From Streptomyces bicolor (GTDB lineage: Bacteria; Actinomycetota; Actinomycetes; Streptomycetales; Streptomycetaceae), in contig NZ_JOFS01000009.1 of NCBI RefSeq assembly GCF_000719285.1, positions 434,001 through 498,000 of the forward strand: 64,000 nt of DNA, read 5' to 3'. Position numbers and translations under genes: made by a program. The stretch's first letter is position 1. Each line of letters opens with the position of its first letter. Positions 23,402 through 32,140 of this stretch are shown piece after piece. Under the pieces are notes generated by a model. The model made no database searches. It saw only the letters and a list, made by a program, of their open reading frames with translations, and was not told the origin of the DNA.

Positions 23402-26400
23402 TCGGCGTCGTTCCAACCGGCCGGGCCGCTCAGACGTGGAGCGTTGGGGGTGGTGTTGCCGGATATCTCCGTGAGCATGGCCTGGACGAGTGGCAGCGCC
23501 TCGTCGACCAGCCGTTCCACGGCAACGTCAAGATCGTGTTGGGTGAGCAGCGGGTTACCCGGACATGCGGCCGTGATCGTGTAGCTAGTGCCTCGTCCTG
23601 CGCCGACACGGTCGGCGAGGTCGGCCAGGGAGTGCTCGTCGAAGCAGACCTCGCCGGCCTGGTACAGGGCGGTGTTGACGCGGGAGGTGTAGGAGCTGAT
23701 GATCTTCGCCGCGCGCTTCTTGCCTGCCGGATCCAGCGTTGCGACGGCTCGCCGTACGGCGGGAGGGCAGAACACGAACGCCAACCGGTAGAAGTCGACG
23801 TCGTTGAGCCGGATGAACAGCCCGGTCTCGTCGAGCCGCCGTTCCAGGTATCGCACTAGGGCCTGGCGTGACTCGACGAGGGCACCCAGCGTGTCTGTGC
23901 CTACGTGACGGAGAAGCATCCAGGTCGGCAGGCTCTCGAAGCCTCGCGACCCGAGGAAGGGTGTGATCAGCCCGAGGTCCCAGCAGTCGTCCTCCATGAC
24001 GGTCTTCTCGTGGCGGCTGAACTGGGTCAGGACTTCCCGCTGCCGGAAGAGCACGTAGGAGGAGGGGTAGGGGGTGAAGAGGCCCTTGTGTGGGTCGAGG
24101 GACACGGAGTCGGCCTGCTCGATTCCGCGCAGGTGCTGCTGCTTCAAGCGTTCATTGAAGATGAGGCTGCCTCCGTGGCAGGCGTCGACGTGGAACCAGA
24201 CGCCGTGCTTGCGGCACACGTCGGCCAACTCTTGGAGGTCGTCCAGGCCTGTGGTGCGGCAGTTGCCCGCGACGCCGACCACCATGAACGGGGTGCGTCC
24301 GGAGGGCGGGTTGGACAGCAGCTTGTCGACGGCCTTCGGGTCGGTGGTGAAGCCGTCCTTGGCGTCGACGGAGAGAACGGCGTCCCAGCCGAGGCCGAGG
24401 TGGAAGGCGGAGTCGCTGTGGGAGTAGTGAGCGATCGGACCGGCCATTACGACGGAGGGCTGGGTGTCGAGTGCGCGAAGGCCGTTCTTGCGTGCCTGCG
24501 GGAATGTGTGCCCGAGGGCGGCGAGCATGGCGATGTGGTTCGACAGGTGACCGCCGGTTGTCCATAGGCCAGAGACGTCCTTGACGCCGCGGAGTTCGGT
24601 CAGCGGTACCGTCGGGTAGCCGATCAACTCGCGCAGCCACTCGATGACCTGGGCTTCTACGAAAGTCGCTGAGGGGGCGCTGCGGTCGACCGCGATGAGG
24701 TTCTGATTGAGCAGCGGGCTGAGGACGTGGCCGGCGAGGGCAGCCAGGGCATTGCCGGAGTCGGGGAATGCGAGATACCGGGGGTGGCCCTGCCCGATCG
24801 AGTAGCGGGCGACAACGTCATTGACCTCGGCGAGGACCTGTCCGAAGCCGGTGCCATGCTGTGGGAGCGGCTGCGCGATCGACTTCCTCAACGCGGATGG
24901 GTCGGCGTAGCGCAGGAAGGGCTGTTCCGGCTCACGGCCGTGCAGGAAGTCCAGCCCAGACCGCAGGGTCTCTATGAGGTCGGCTTGGTGCTTGTCGCGC
25001 GCTTCGAGGCTTCCGACCAGATATGTGTCTTTGGCTTCCTGCGTCACACCGTCGACATGCGTGCCCAGGTGGAACAGCAGGTCGTCGACCAGGCGCGCAG
25101 GGTCGGTGTCCAGACGCTCGTACCAGTCCTCGGTGCTGTGGCGTGCTTCGGCCAGGGCGGCCGTGCCAGTGGCGTCCAGGACCTCGATGAGGCTATCGGT
25201 GCGCATCGCAGGGCGGTCATCGGCCGGGGAAGCCAGACGGATGGTGCGGCAGATGTCCGCTTCCATGGCCGCCTCGAACGCTTCGAGGCATCCGACCAGG
25301 GTCGCTTCGTCTTCGAGCCGGGACAGCTGCTTGAAGAGGCGGACCTCCTGGGCGACCGGCAGGAAGTCACCCCAGAAGTGGCCCAGTTCGTGCCCGTAGA
25401 GGGTTCCGTTGTCGCGTGCCCGCTCAGGGCGGTTGTGGCGGCCTTCGAGACGGAGCGACTGCATCAGAAGGTCGCGGCGTTGCCCCCAGGTAACAGACTC
25501 GACAGCAAGCAGTGCCTTCTCGAAGGGATCGGCGGGCAGTGCGAGAGAATCAGGAATCTGAGGCGCTCCGTCGTCGTTTGCGAAGATCTCTTCCGCCTCG
25601 CCGGGGGTCAGGCTGTCCGCGAAGAAGATGCGGTGCCACAGCAGGCACTCGGATGCTCGGGCCGGCGCACTTGCGGTGTCGACGACTTCCTCGAAGTCGA
25701 TGAGGACGATCATGCCGTTGTGGAGGAACATGTTCCTCGGGGCGAATCCCTGCCAGATCTGGCCCGCAGCCAGCATGGCCCGCCGCAAATCCCGTAGGGC
25801 GGTGACGACGTTGTGCCGTTCAGTCGGCGTGAGGTTGCCCGAGCGCAGCTGGTCCTCGAGCGTGATGCCGAGGTTCTGAGAGAACGCCCAGGGATCTGTG
25901 TCGTCGCGTGCCTGGACGAGCGCGTATGAGCGTTGAACGGTGAACTGCAGCTGGCCGTCGCAGGCAGTCTGCGGGAGGAGGCCAGCGATCAGCGCCTCGT
26001 TGGTGCGCCTGGTGCCCACGGACGTGGAAGGCCATACAAGCGCCACCAGGTCGTACGGCAGTGGCCCGTCCGTCTGGATGAGCCGCGCCTGGCGGGAGGG
26101 GTGGATGGGGACCGCGGTTTGCGCCAGAGGGGCCTGCCTGGCCAGGAAGGCTTCCAGATCCGCCGTGGTTGTGAACAGCTCTTGGAGGACGTTCACCAGG
26201 TCCTCGTCGCCGCTGAAGGACAGTGGGCTCTTCGTCTCGGTCGGTGCGATGGTGGCAGCTCCTGCCAGGGCACTGACAGCGTGGTGCGGATGGCGGCCGG
26301 CGAGTTCCCGCGCCGCTGCCACGTCCTTTGGGGCAGCGGCGGCTTCCATCTGTGTGAGGACGATGGAGTACCGGCTACGGAAACGGTCGGAGATGCGCCG

Positions 26401-26484
26401 ATTTGCTTCCATGGCTGTACGCCACTGCGCCAGCCGCTCGGCGTACGGGCGTACCGGTCGGGCAGTCTGCGGAGCTGACGTCAT
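23398..26484 (-). CDS. Fusion enzyme: kinase-fold domain plus PLP-dependent amino acid decarboxylase
   Basis: A 1028-residue protein with two enzymes in one chain. Residues about 100-290 resemble an APH/HipA-type kinase lobe: GQIWQGFAPRNMFLHNGMIV is the Brenner-like catalytic segment (usual HxD changed to GFAPRN) and VLIDFEEV the metal-binding motif; residues 290-530 are helical. Residues about 535-1010 are a group II PLP decarboxylase: TTGGHLSNHIAML (cofactor phosphate), WFHVDACHGGS (Asp pairing with the pyridine nitrogen, then the His stack) and SLDPHKGLF, with the Schiff-base lysine near residue 800. The glutamate/aromatic-amino-acid decarboxylase family usually has about 480 residues. I know of no characterised protein with this combination. 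It overlaps both neighbours by ATGA. Confidence 0.8.
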   Translation of the reverse strand: MTSAPQTARPVRPYAERLAQWRTAMEANRRISDRFRSRYSIVLTQMEAAAAPKDVAAARELAGRHPHHAVSALAGAATIAPTETKSPLSFSGDEDLVNVLQELFTTTADLEAFLARQAPLAQTAVPIHPSRQARLIQTDGPLPYDLVALVWPSTSVGTRRTNEALIAGLLPQTACDGQLQFTVQRSYALVQARDDTDPWAFSQNLGITLEDQLRSGNLTPTERHNVVTALRDLRRAMLAAGQIWQGFAPRNMFLHNGMIVLIDFEEVVDTASAPARASECLLWHRIFFADSLTPGEAEEIFANDDGAPQIPDSLALPADPFEKALLAVESVTWGQRRDLLMQSLRLEGRHNRPERARDNGTLYGHELGHFWGDFLPVAQEVRLFKQLSRLEDEATLVGCLEAFEAAMEADICRTIRLASPADDRPAMRTDSLIEVLDATGTAALAEARHSTEDWYERLDTDPARLVDDLLFHLGTHVDGVTQEAKDTYLVGSLEARDKHQADLIETLRSGLDFLHGREPEQPFLRYADPSALRKSIAQPLPQHGTGFGQVLAEVNDVVARYSIGQGHPRYLAFPDSGNALAALAGHVLSPLLNQNLIAVDRSAPSATFVEAQVIEWLRELIGYPTVPLTELRGVKDVSGLWTTGGHLSNHIAMLAALGHTFPQARKNGLRALDTQPSVVMAGPIAHYSHSDSAFHLGLGWDAVLSVDAKDGFTTDPKAVDKLLSNPPSGRTPFMVVGVAGNCRTTGLDDLQELADVCRKHGVWFHVDACHGGSLIFNERLKQQHLRGIEQADSVSLDPHKGLFTPYPSSYVLFRQREVLTQFSRHEKTVMEDDCWDLGLITPFLGSRGFESLPTWMLLRHVGTDTLGALVESRQALVRYLERRLDETGLFIRLNDVDFYRLAFVFCPPAVRRAVATLDPAGKKRAAKIISSYTSRVNTALYQAGEVCFDEHSLADLADRVGAGRGTSYTITAACPGNPLLTQHDLDVAVERLVDEALPLVQAMLTEISGNTTPNAPRLSGPAGWNDAE

Positions 26485-27332
26485 GCCGCCGCTCCCTCGC
26501 TCGTGTCCACTGCGGGGCGGAACTGTTGTTCCAGTTCGGCCAGGACGTGCGCCTTCGTCTCGGGGTCCTGGGTGTGGTACATCGAGCCCGGCTCGACTTT
26601 GCGGTCACAGTGGAAGATCTCGACGGGCCAGCTCTCAGGGAAGGCGATTTGGCGGCTGCCTGTGGTGCCCACGTGCGACACGAGGTCTTCCCAGTTGTAG
26701 CTGAGGTCGTGCCGATCGATGAAAACGTCGAGGTCGAAGGCGCCGAACCGGTTGGCAACGGGGGTGAAGCGTTGCACGTCGTAGGCGATGAAGTGGGTGG
26801 ACAGCCGGTTCACTGAGCGTACTCCCGGCTCGATCTCGTCCCCCTTGTCTTCGAGCTTCCACGACCATTGGTCGTAGTCGCTCACCTTGCTCAGCACGGG
26901 CACGTGCGGGTGGCGCTCGAAGAGGCGTCGGCAGGTGGCCAGGGGATCGAAGGACGGGTCGGTGCGGTACATGACCACGTCGTCTTCGATGACGATGAGG
27001 TACGGAGAGCGCAGGTCGAAGAATCTGCGATGCCCGTTGTTCGATGCGTCGCCGGAGGGTACGAACCTGTCGCGACGACGGACGCGCAGTTCGTCGACTC
27101 CCCATTGGTCGAGATTGTCCGTTAGTCGGGCGATGGTTTCGGGTGGGGTTCCGTCGCAGTGCAGCACCACTTCGTAGGTCTCCTGGCTGTGCCGGGTCAG
27201 GGCGTCCAGGCAGCGCGGGAGGGTCTCGCTGAGCAGCGCGAGGTCCTTGTGGAAGAGGAAGGAGATCCTGAAGGTTGGATCTCCCGTGCTGGTGTTCTGC
27301 ACGGTGCCTATGGGTTGACCTGTCTGCTTCAC
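26481..27332 (-). CDS. Glycosyltransferase, GT-A fold
   Basis: A 283-residue protein. An N-terminal FRISFLFHKDLALLSETLP strand-helix is followed by EVVLHCDGTPPE and, in the middle, LIVIEDDVVMYRTD with the Asp-rich metal-nucleotide site (DxD-like EDD). A KVEPGSMYHTQDPETK stretch closes the fold. The pattern fits a GT2-like family that transfers a sugar from a nucleotide donor. The GTG start overlaps the stop of the next glycosyltransferase gene upstream. It is probably part of glycoside assembly together with the other two glycosyltransferases. Confidence 0.7.
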   Translation of the reverse strand: MKQTGQPIGTVQNTSTGDPTFRISFLFHKDLALLSETLPRCLDALTRHSQETYEVVLHCDGTPPETIARLTDNLDQWGVDELRVRRRDRFVPSGDASNNGHRRFFDLRSPYLIVIEDDVVMYRTDPSFDPLATCRRLFERHPHVPVLSKVSDYDQWSWKLEDKGDEIEPGVRSVNRLSTHFIAYDVQRFTPVANRFGAFDLDVFIDRHDLSYNWEDLVSHVGTTGSRQIAFPESWPVEIFHCDRKVEPGSMYHTQDPETKAHVLAELEQQFRPAVDTSEGAAA

Positions 27333-28387
27333 GTGGTCTTCTCCTGGGCTGAGGGCTGCTTCGTGCCGCTGATCGCCATAGGGCTAGTGCTGCGCCGCCG
27401 CGGTTCGTCGAAGACGCCGGAGGGGTCACGTGGAGCGCGACCTGCTATGCGGATCCAGGTGTTGAAGGCGGCGCACTGGAGCCCGTACCGGAGGTCAGCG
27501 ATGATCCGAGCGGTCGTGTCGGTGATGTGCCTGTGCTGTGCCAGCCGAAGGGCGCATCGTTCGCGTCGGTAGGGGGCGCCGGCGAGCCGGTAGTCCGAGC
27601 TGTAGTCGGCGGCGAAGTGAATGAGTACGGGCGCTACTTTCGTGCCGTTCTTGGCGAAGGCGCATTCCCCGTTGAGTACGTCCAGTTGGAGTGGGCCGCT
27701 GATGCCGATGGGGGTTGCGGACGTGATCGCGGTGAGGTCTTGTGCGTGGATGCCGCTCTCGGCCAGTGCCATGGCGAGAAGGGGCTCATCGGCGATTCCA
27801 CGCCGGAAGGGATGAAGCCCTAATTCGTCGTAGCCATTGGCGAGTTGGCGGGCTCGATCGAAGACCTTTCGCGTTGTATCCGAGGGCCGTATGAGCATGA
27901 GCCCGCTGTTGCACTTGGGCAGCCAGGTTGAGTTTGCCTTGACGCACATTGAGGCGACGTCGCCGTACCAGGCGCTCTCCTCGGTTGGGGTGATGTCGCG
28001 GCCGACAACTCCGATGTCGGATGCGTCGAAGAGGTCGAAGACCGGCTCGACGGGGCGTACAGCGATCGCGTCGGCGTCCAAATAGAGCGTTGACGGGTAG
28101 GGCGCGTACCTGTCGAGGTACAGCTTCTGTCGGCAGTCATCCGACTGCGCCGCACCCATCTCGATTACGTCGTCGTACATCTCGGCAGCACGACAGTTGC
28201 CATCGTCTGTGACCAGTGTGCGGTGTAGCCCGGGTGAGTGCCGCTGCAAGGAGAGGGCAAGCGTGTGCGCTTGGCGGTGATACCGCTTGTGACCGTAGGC
28301 AAGGACCAGGATTCCGTGCTCGGGGTGTTCGCTCACCTTTCGGATCCCGCTCTCATGGGGATTGAGGCTCGGCGGCCAGGCCCTCAT
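27329..28387 (-). CDS. Glycosyltransferase, GT8-like
   Basis: A 352-residue protein with GILVLAYGHKRYHRQAH at the N-terminus and TLYLDADAIAVRPVEPV as a clear DxD site, the layout of GT8-like retaining glycosyltransferases; NSGLMLIRPSD and DEPLLAMALAE are further family segments. I take the ATG at 28387 (AAGGGAGAG just upstream) instead of one 19 codons earlier. It heads the leftward coupled operon: its stop overlaps the start of the GT-A gene. The long basic C-terminal tail has no domain I recognise. Confidence 0.75.
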   Translation of the reverse strand: MRAWPPSLNPHESGIRKVSEHPEHGILVLAYGHKRYHRQAHTLALSLQRHSPGLHRTLVTDDGNCRAAEMYDDVIEMGAAQSDDCRQKLYLDRYAPYPSTLYLDADAIAVRPVEPVFDLFDASDIGVVGRDITPTEESAWYGDVASMCVKANSTWLPKCNSGLMLIRPSDTTRKVFDRARQLANGYDELGLHPFRRGIADEPLLAMALAESGIHAQDLTAITSATPIGISGPLQLDVLNGECAFAKNGTKVAPVLIHFAADYSSDYRLAGAPYRRERCALRLAQHRHITDTTARIIADLRYGLQCAAFNTWIRIAGRAPRDPSGVFDEPRRRSTSPMAISGTKQPSAQEKTT

Positions 28388-28577
28388 GAACTCTCCCTTC
28401 GCTTCAACTGCATCACGGCCTTGCACACTCCCGTATATCTGCATCTGTCACGGCTCCGACGAGTTGGCGACGGCCGCGAGGGTCGCTTAGTGGCTCGGCG
28501 GGATATCGCCGGTTGGGGCCCTGATTGGTACGGCCTTGTCCGGACGACCTCAGAATTTTCCTTACTTCCAGCGAGCC

Positions 28578-29081
28578 CTACGCACGCCGCAGCGCCTGTT
28601 TTGCGGTGGACGGGTTCAGGCCGAAGACGCTGGTTGCTACTGAGCCAGCCACTTGAATCGGGCCATCCTCACTCCAGCCAAGCCTGTCGGCGACCTCAGA
28701 AATCGGGGACAGCAGCCTGTCCGGAAATCGGTGAGCCGTCGGGGCCACGCTCGTGCGGTGGAAAGTGGTGACCCTCGCAGCGAGGAACAACTCGGCATCG
28801 GGCAGTTCAGGGCTCTGACCCAAAACCTTCCAGTAACCGAGATAGATGGGCCTGGTAATGCTGACCCCGTACTTCTCCCGGCACCCCCTGGTCAAAGCGG
28901 CGAGGCAGTCAAATCCGTCCCACGTTGGGGCCCCTCCGGGCAATGTGCACTGAGCGCCCTCTTCGCTCTCGTCGCCCAACAACACGCGGCCGGCACTGTC
29001 GAAACAGAAGCCGTAAATCTGGCGAACTCGCGTGTCGTCCGGCATTCGCCTAGGGAACCAGCGGCGCGTCAGCGTGGTCAT
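28578..29081 (-). CDS. NUDIX-fold protein with a degenerate Nudix box
   Basis: A 167-residue protein. The strand before the box (IYGFCFDSAGRVLLG) and CTLPGGAPTWDGFDCLAALT are NUDIX-like, but the box continues TRGCREKYGV, where the consensus RE-x2-EE-xGU has lost the first Glu and one Glu of the EE pair. Metal binding and pyrophosphatase activity are therefore doubtful, and a binding or regulatory role is possible. The ATG at 29081 is preceded by GGGAGAAGAGG. It is 190 nt upstream of the GT8-like gene and may or may not share its transcript. Confidence 0.7.
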   Translation of the reverse strand: MTTLTRRWFPRRMPDDTRVRQIYGFCFDSAGRVLLGDESEEGAQCTLPGGAPTWDGFDCLAALTRGCREKYGVSITRPIYLGYWKVLGQSPELPDAELFLAARVTTFHRTSVAPTAHRFPDRLLSPISEVADRLGWSEDGPIQVAGSVATSVFGLNPSTAKQALRRA

Positions 29082-29283
29082 GTTGTGCCTCTTCTCCCGG
29101 CCCAGCGAGATGTTCGGACTTGGACACGAGCACGTGAGAAGGCCACTTTCCTTCAAGCGGTGGCGCTTCCCTCTTCGGAAGTTGTTGATAACTCCTGCGA
29201 GCACCTGCCCTCAGGCCTGTTTGGCCCGGGCGGGTAACTTCCGACCGAGGATGACCTCATGGGGGTCTGACGTCTATTGCTGG

Positions 29284-29295
29284 AGTGATATCACC
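29284..29295. promoter_or_regulatory. Palindromic site AGTGATATCACC, copy 1
   Basis: The 10-bp palindrome GTGATATCAC with flanking A and C, about 45 nt upstream of the methyltransferase start, in the region between divergent NUDIX and methyltransferase genes. The same 12-mer occurs once more near 39.6 kb, upstream of a decayed HTH-TPR gene. It is a good candidate operator for an XRE-type regulator; which one is not shown. Confidence 0.5.
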
Positions 29296-29338
29296 ACTGT
29301 GATGCGCGAATCGTATGCCTCGGTGCTTCGATAACCGC

Positions 29339-30223
29339 ATGACTGAGGCAGCAGGAGGACTCGCCCCCGAGCACCAGGACATGATGCGCGTCAACGAGCT
29401 GAACTGGGACGCGCGAACATCCGTACACATCGCCAGTCGGTACTACGGCCTCGAGGAAGGGAAGACTCCCGACCCGTCCCGCTGGTTCGCCCCCTTCGAG
29501 TGGGTCGACCTCGGAGAGCTGAACGGCCTCGACGTGCTCCATCTGCAGTGCCACTTGGGCACTGAGACGATCGCCTTCACCCAACGTGGAGCCCGCACCG
29601 TCGGCCTGGACATCTCCGGCGACGCAATCACTGCGGCCCGGGACCTCGCTACTCGTGCCGCGATCCCCGTCGAGTACGTGCACGCCAACGTCTACGACGC
29701 CCCGCGCGTCTTCGAGGGCCGCCAGTTCGACATCATCTACACAGGTAAGGGCGCTCTCTACTATCTCCCAGACCTGGACGCCTGGGCCAAGGCAATCACG
29801 CAACTCCTGCGCCCCGGCGGCAAGCTCTACATCGCTGAATTCCATCCCCTCCTCAACGCTCTGCGCCCAAAGCCGCACAGAGGTGACGGCCCCGACCTCG
29901 TCGGTCACAACTACGAGGCCGAGGAGCTGGTGATCGGGCACGACTACTTGGCCAATGGCGCGATCCAGCGCGAGTCCACCCACACGTATACCGATGGTCC
30001 CGCCCTGGAGGGTTCCACGGAGTTCTTCGAGTGGATGCACGGGCTGGACGACGTGATCAACGCTGTGATCGGAGCCGGCCTGCGTGTCGAGGCCCTGCGT
30101 GAGACTCACCAGCTGCCTTGGCGCCGATGGCACCGGATGGAGCCCACTCCGGAGGGCTGGTGGCAGCTCCCGGCAAGCGAGCCCCGTATCCCGCTCTTGT
30201 ACGCCGTACTCGCCCGCAGGTAG
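29339..30223 (+). CDS. SAM-dependent methyltransferase, class I
   Basis: A 294-residue class I methyltransferase. Motif I is VLHLQCHLGTETIAF (residues 66-80), followed by VGLDISGDAI (acidic end of beta-2), IIYTGKGALYYLPDL and LLRPGGKLYIAEFHP, the typical motif order. Such NxxGHxGxE-type variants (HLQCHLGTE) are found in a family of small-molecule methyltransferases. It starts the rightward operon: the GT-B gene follows 25 nt after its stop. It probably methylates the cluster product, but the acceptor is unknown. Confidence 0.85.
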   Translation: MTEAAGGLAPEHQDMMRVNELNWDARTSVHIASRYYGLEEGKTPDPSRWFAPFEWVDLGELNGLDVLHLQCHLGTETIAFTQRGARTVGLDISGDAITAARDLATRAAIPVEYVHANVYDAPRVFEGRQFDIIYTGKGALYYLPDLDAWAKAITQLLRPGGKLYIAEFHPLLNALRPKPHRGDGPDLVGHNYEAEELVIGHDYLANGAIQRESTHTYTDGPALEGSTEFFEWMHGLDDVINAVIGAGLRVEALRETHQLPWRRWHRMEPTPEGWWQLPASEPRIPLLYAVLARR

Positions 30224-30248
30224 GCCCGCAGAGATAGGGAGGAGCCTC

Positions 30249-31922
30249 GTGAAGACCGTTGCGCTGCTGGTGAAGAACGGCATCGGCTTTGGCCATCTCA
30301 GGCGCGCTGTTCTGATCGCCGAGGCCATGCAGAAAAGGGGCCGTCTGAAGCCGGTGATCATCAGCCAGGCGAGTTCCCTGAGCCTCTTCAAGAACACTCC
30401 GGTGGATGTCGTCAACTTTCCGCTGCTGCACCGGGTTTCCTCGGCTGTCGCCGAGGATGCGTACACCGCGATCCTCGATCGGCTCTTGGACAAGCTCGAC
30501 CCCGCCGTGGTGGTCGAGGACACCTACCCGGACCCGCGCTACCTTGCTCTTCCTTCTCTCGCCGACCGTCCGCGGTTACTGGTCATGCGCCGCCTCGACG
30601 GGGCCTCCTTCGACCACCTGCGCAGCCAGGGCAGGTTCGTGGCCTTCGACAAGGTCCTCATTGCCCAGAGCCGCGCAGACTTTGCCCTCGAGGGCCACAG
30701 CGGAGAATCCGCCGCCGCAGTCGAGTGGAGCGGCCGTTTCTCCTTCGTCGGTAACCTGAGCTACACGCCCACGCCTGAGGAGATCGCGCGAACGCGAGCC
30801 CAGTACGCACCTCACGGCGAGCCGCTGGTCGTCGTGAACGGCGGCGCGGGCGGCGACCAGATGCCCGACGGCTACGGGGACCGGCTCTTTAGCGCCTGTG
30901 CTCAGGTCGCGGAACGACTGCTCGCAACAGGCCACCGCGCCCGCTTCGTCTTCGTTACCGGCCCGTACTACGCCGGCAGGCCCCTGAGCGAAACCGCGAA
31001 CGTCACGGTACGCCGCTACGAGCCGCGTCTGGCGGCGCTCCTTGCGGCAGCCCGCGTGGCAGTCATCAAGCCCGGGAACAACGCGCTCTCTGAGGCCCTG
31101 AGTGGGCAGGCCCACCTGGTGCTCGTGCCTGACGTGTCCTTCCTCGAAGGACTCGACGAACACGCTAGTCGAGTCGTCGACCAGTATGGTGGCGCAATCT
31201 CCACTGCCGACCCCGACGTACTTGAACAGCTGGTCCGGGAAGCTCTTGACCGCCTCCCGCGTACAGAGCGTCCCGAGGCGAACCACGAGGGGCTCCTCCA
31301 GACCTTGGAGGCCATCGAAGACTTGGCCCATCCTGTGAGGCCGAGGGTGCCGCAGCGTCAGCTCATGCTCGCGTTGACCTTCGGGGAGGGCCGCGATGTG
31401 GCGGGCCTCCGTGGCATGCTTCCGTCGCCGCTGAAGAATGTGCAGCTGCTCGACGGAACCTCGGCGGCTGATGCCGACGGCCTTGCTTCGGAGACCGTGT
31501 CACGCCCTCGCGACCGAGCGGGCATCGTGGCTCTGCCAGGGGTTGAGCCCCCGGCCGTTCCGCCTCAGGAGTTCATCGACCGCGGGGCCAGGTTGGCCAT
31601 CACGCCGGGTCCCGTACCGCGGGCGATCACACGCTGGATTGAGCTCGCACCTGCGGTTCCTTCGTTGGTGGTGTTGGCCGCCGAACACGTCGTGGCGCGC
31701 GAAGGAAGCCTCGACGCGAACCTCCGCCGGATAGCACGGACAGCCGCGCGCCAGGAAACCGCCTGCGTGATCTCGGACTTGTCCCACCTGGCCGATGACG
31801 ACGACTCTGTCAAGCACTACCTGCAAGGGCTGGCGGAGTGGCTGGGTACACAGCCGGTCACGCTGCTCACCTCGGAAGAGGCCATCGCTCGCGTTGCCCA
31901 GCGCCTCCTGGAGCAGTCGTGA
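30249..31922 (+). CDS. GT-B (MurG-like) glycosyltransferase with an extra C-terminal domain
   Basis: A 557-residue protein with GTG start and GGGAGGAG upstream. Residues 1-370 are a MurG/GT28-like glycosyltransferase: GIGFGHLRRAVLIAEA near the N-terminus (the glycine-rich N-lobe loop), VVVNGGAGGDQ in the middle and the nucleotide-sugar-binding KPGNNALSEALSGQAHL near residue 275. Residues about 375-557 form an additional domain with no family I recognise; it ends EEAIARVAQRLLEQ. The stop overlaps the next gene (GTGA). It is likely the third sugar-adding step of the cluster; the C-terminal domain might be an acceptor-modifying or binding module. Confidence 0.75.
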   Translation: MKTVALLVKNGIGFGHLRRAVLIAEAMQKRGRLKPVIISQASSLSLFKNTPVDVVNFPLLHRVSSAVAEDAYTAILDRLLDKLDPAVVVEDTYPDPRYLALPSLADRPRLLVMRRLDGASFDHLRSQGRFVAFDKVLIAQSRADFALEGHSGESAAAVEWSGRFSFVGNLSYTPTPEEIARTRAQYAPHGEPLVVVNGGAGGDQMPDGYGDRLFSACAQVAERLLATGHRARFVFVTGPYYAGRPLSETANVTVRRYEPRLAALLAAARVAVIKPGNNALSEALSGQAHLVLVPDVSFLEGLDEHASRVVDQYGGAISTADPDVLEQLVREALDRLPRTERPEANHEGLLQTLEAIEDLAHPVRPRVPQRQLMLALTFGEGRDVAGLRGMLPSPLKNVQLLDGTSAADADGLASETVSRPRDRAGIVALPGVEPPAVPPQEFIDRGARLAITPGPVPRAITRWIELAPAVPSLVVLAAEHVVAREGSLDANLRRIARTAARQETACVISDLSHLADDDDSVKHYLQGLAEWLGTQPVTLLTSEEAIARVAQRLLEQS

Positions 31923-32140
31923 AGAAACCTGGAGCTTGCGTGGAACCCACTGTCGAACCGGAACTGGACCATGTCACCAGCTTTGACATCCGTCGGGCCG
32001 ACAGCGATGTGGACGGGTTCGTTACCCAGGTATTGGGGCTCCTCGCGTCAGGCGTGACGCTCGTTGACGTCTCGCACCACGACCATCGTGGTACGGCCAT
32101 CGAACTGCGAGCACAGTCGAGGAGGACATCGCAGCAATGA
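31919..32140 (+). CDS. Small 73-residue protein coupled between glycosyltransferase and oxygenase
   Basis: Begins at a GTG that overlaps the stop of the GT-B gene (GTGA), and its own TGA overlaps the start of the PhyH gene (ATGA). It is soluble and predicted mostly alpha/beta (FVTQVLGLLASGVTLVDVSH), with no motif I recognise. Placement between two coupled genes with conserved overlaps argues that it is a real gene and part of the pathway, possibly a small carrier-like or partner protein; nothing in the sequence proves it. Confidence 0.6.
   Translation: MKKPGACVEPTVEPELDHVTSFDIRRADSDVDGFVTQVLGLLASGVTLVDVSHHDHRGTAIELRAQSRRTSQQ

Noticed and set aside
24727..25797. 356-codon plus-strand frame inside the kinase-decarboxylase gene
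   Set aside because: Third-position shadow; the minus-strand gene has clear PLP and kinase motifs.
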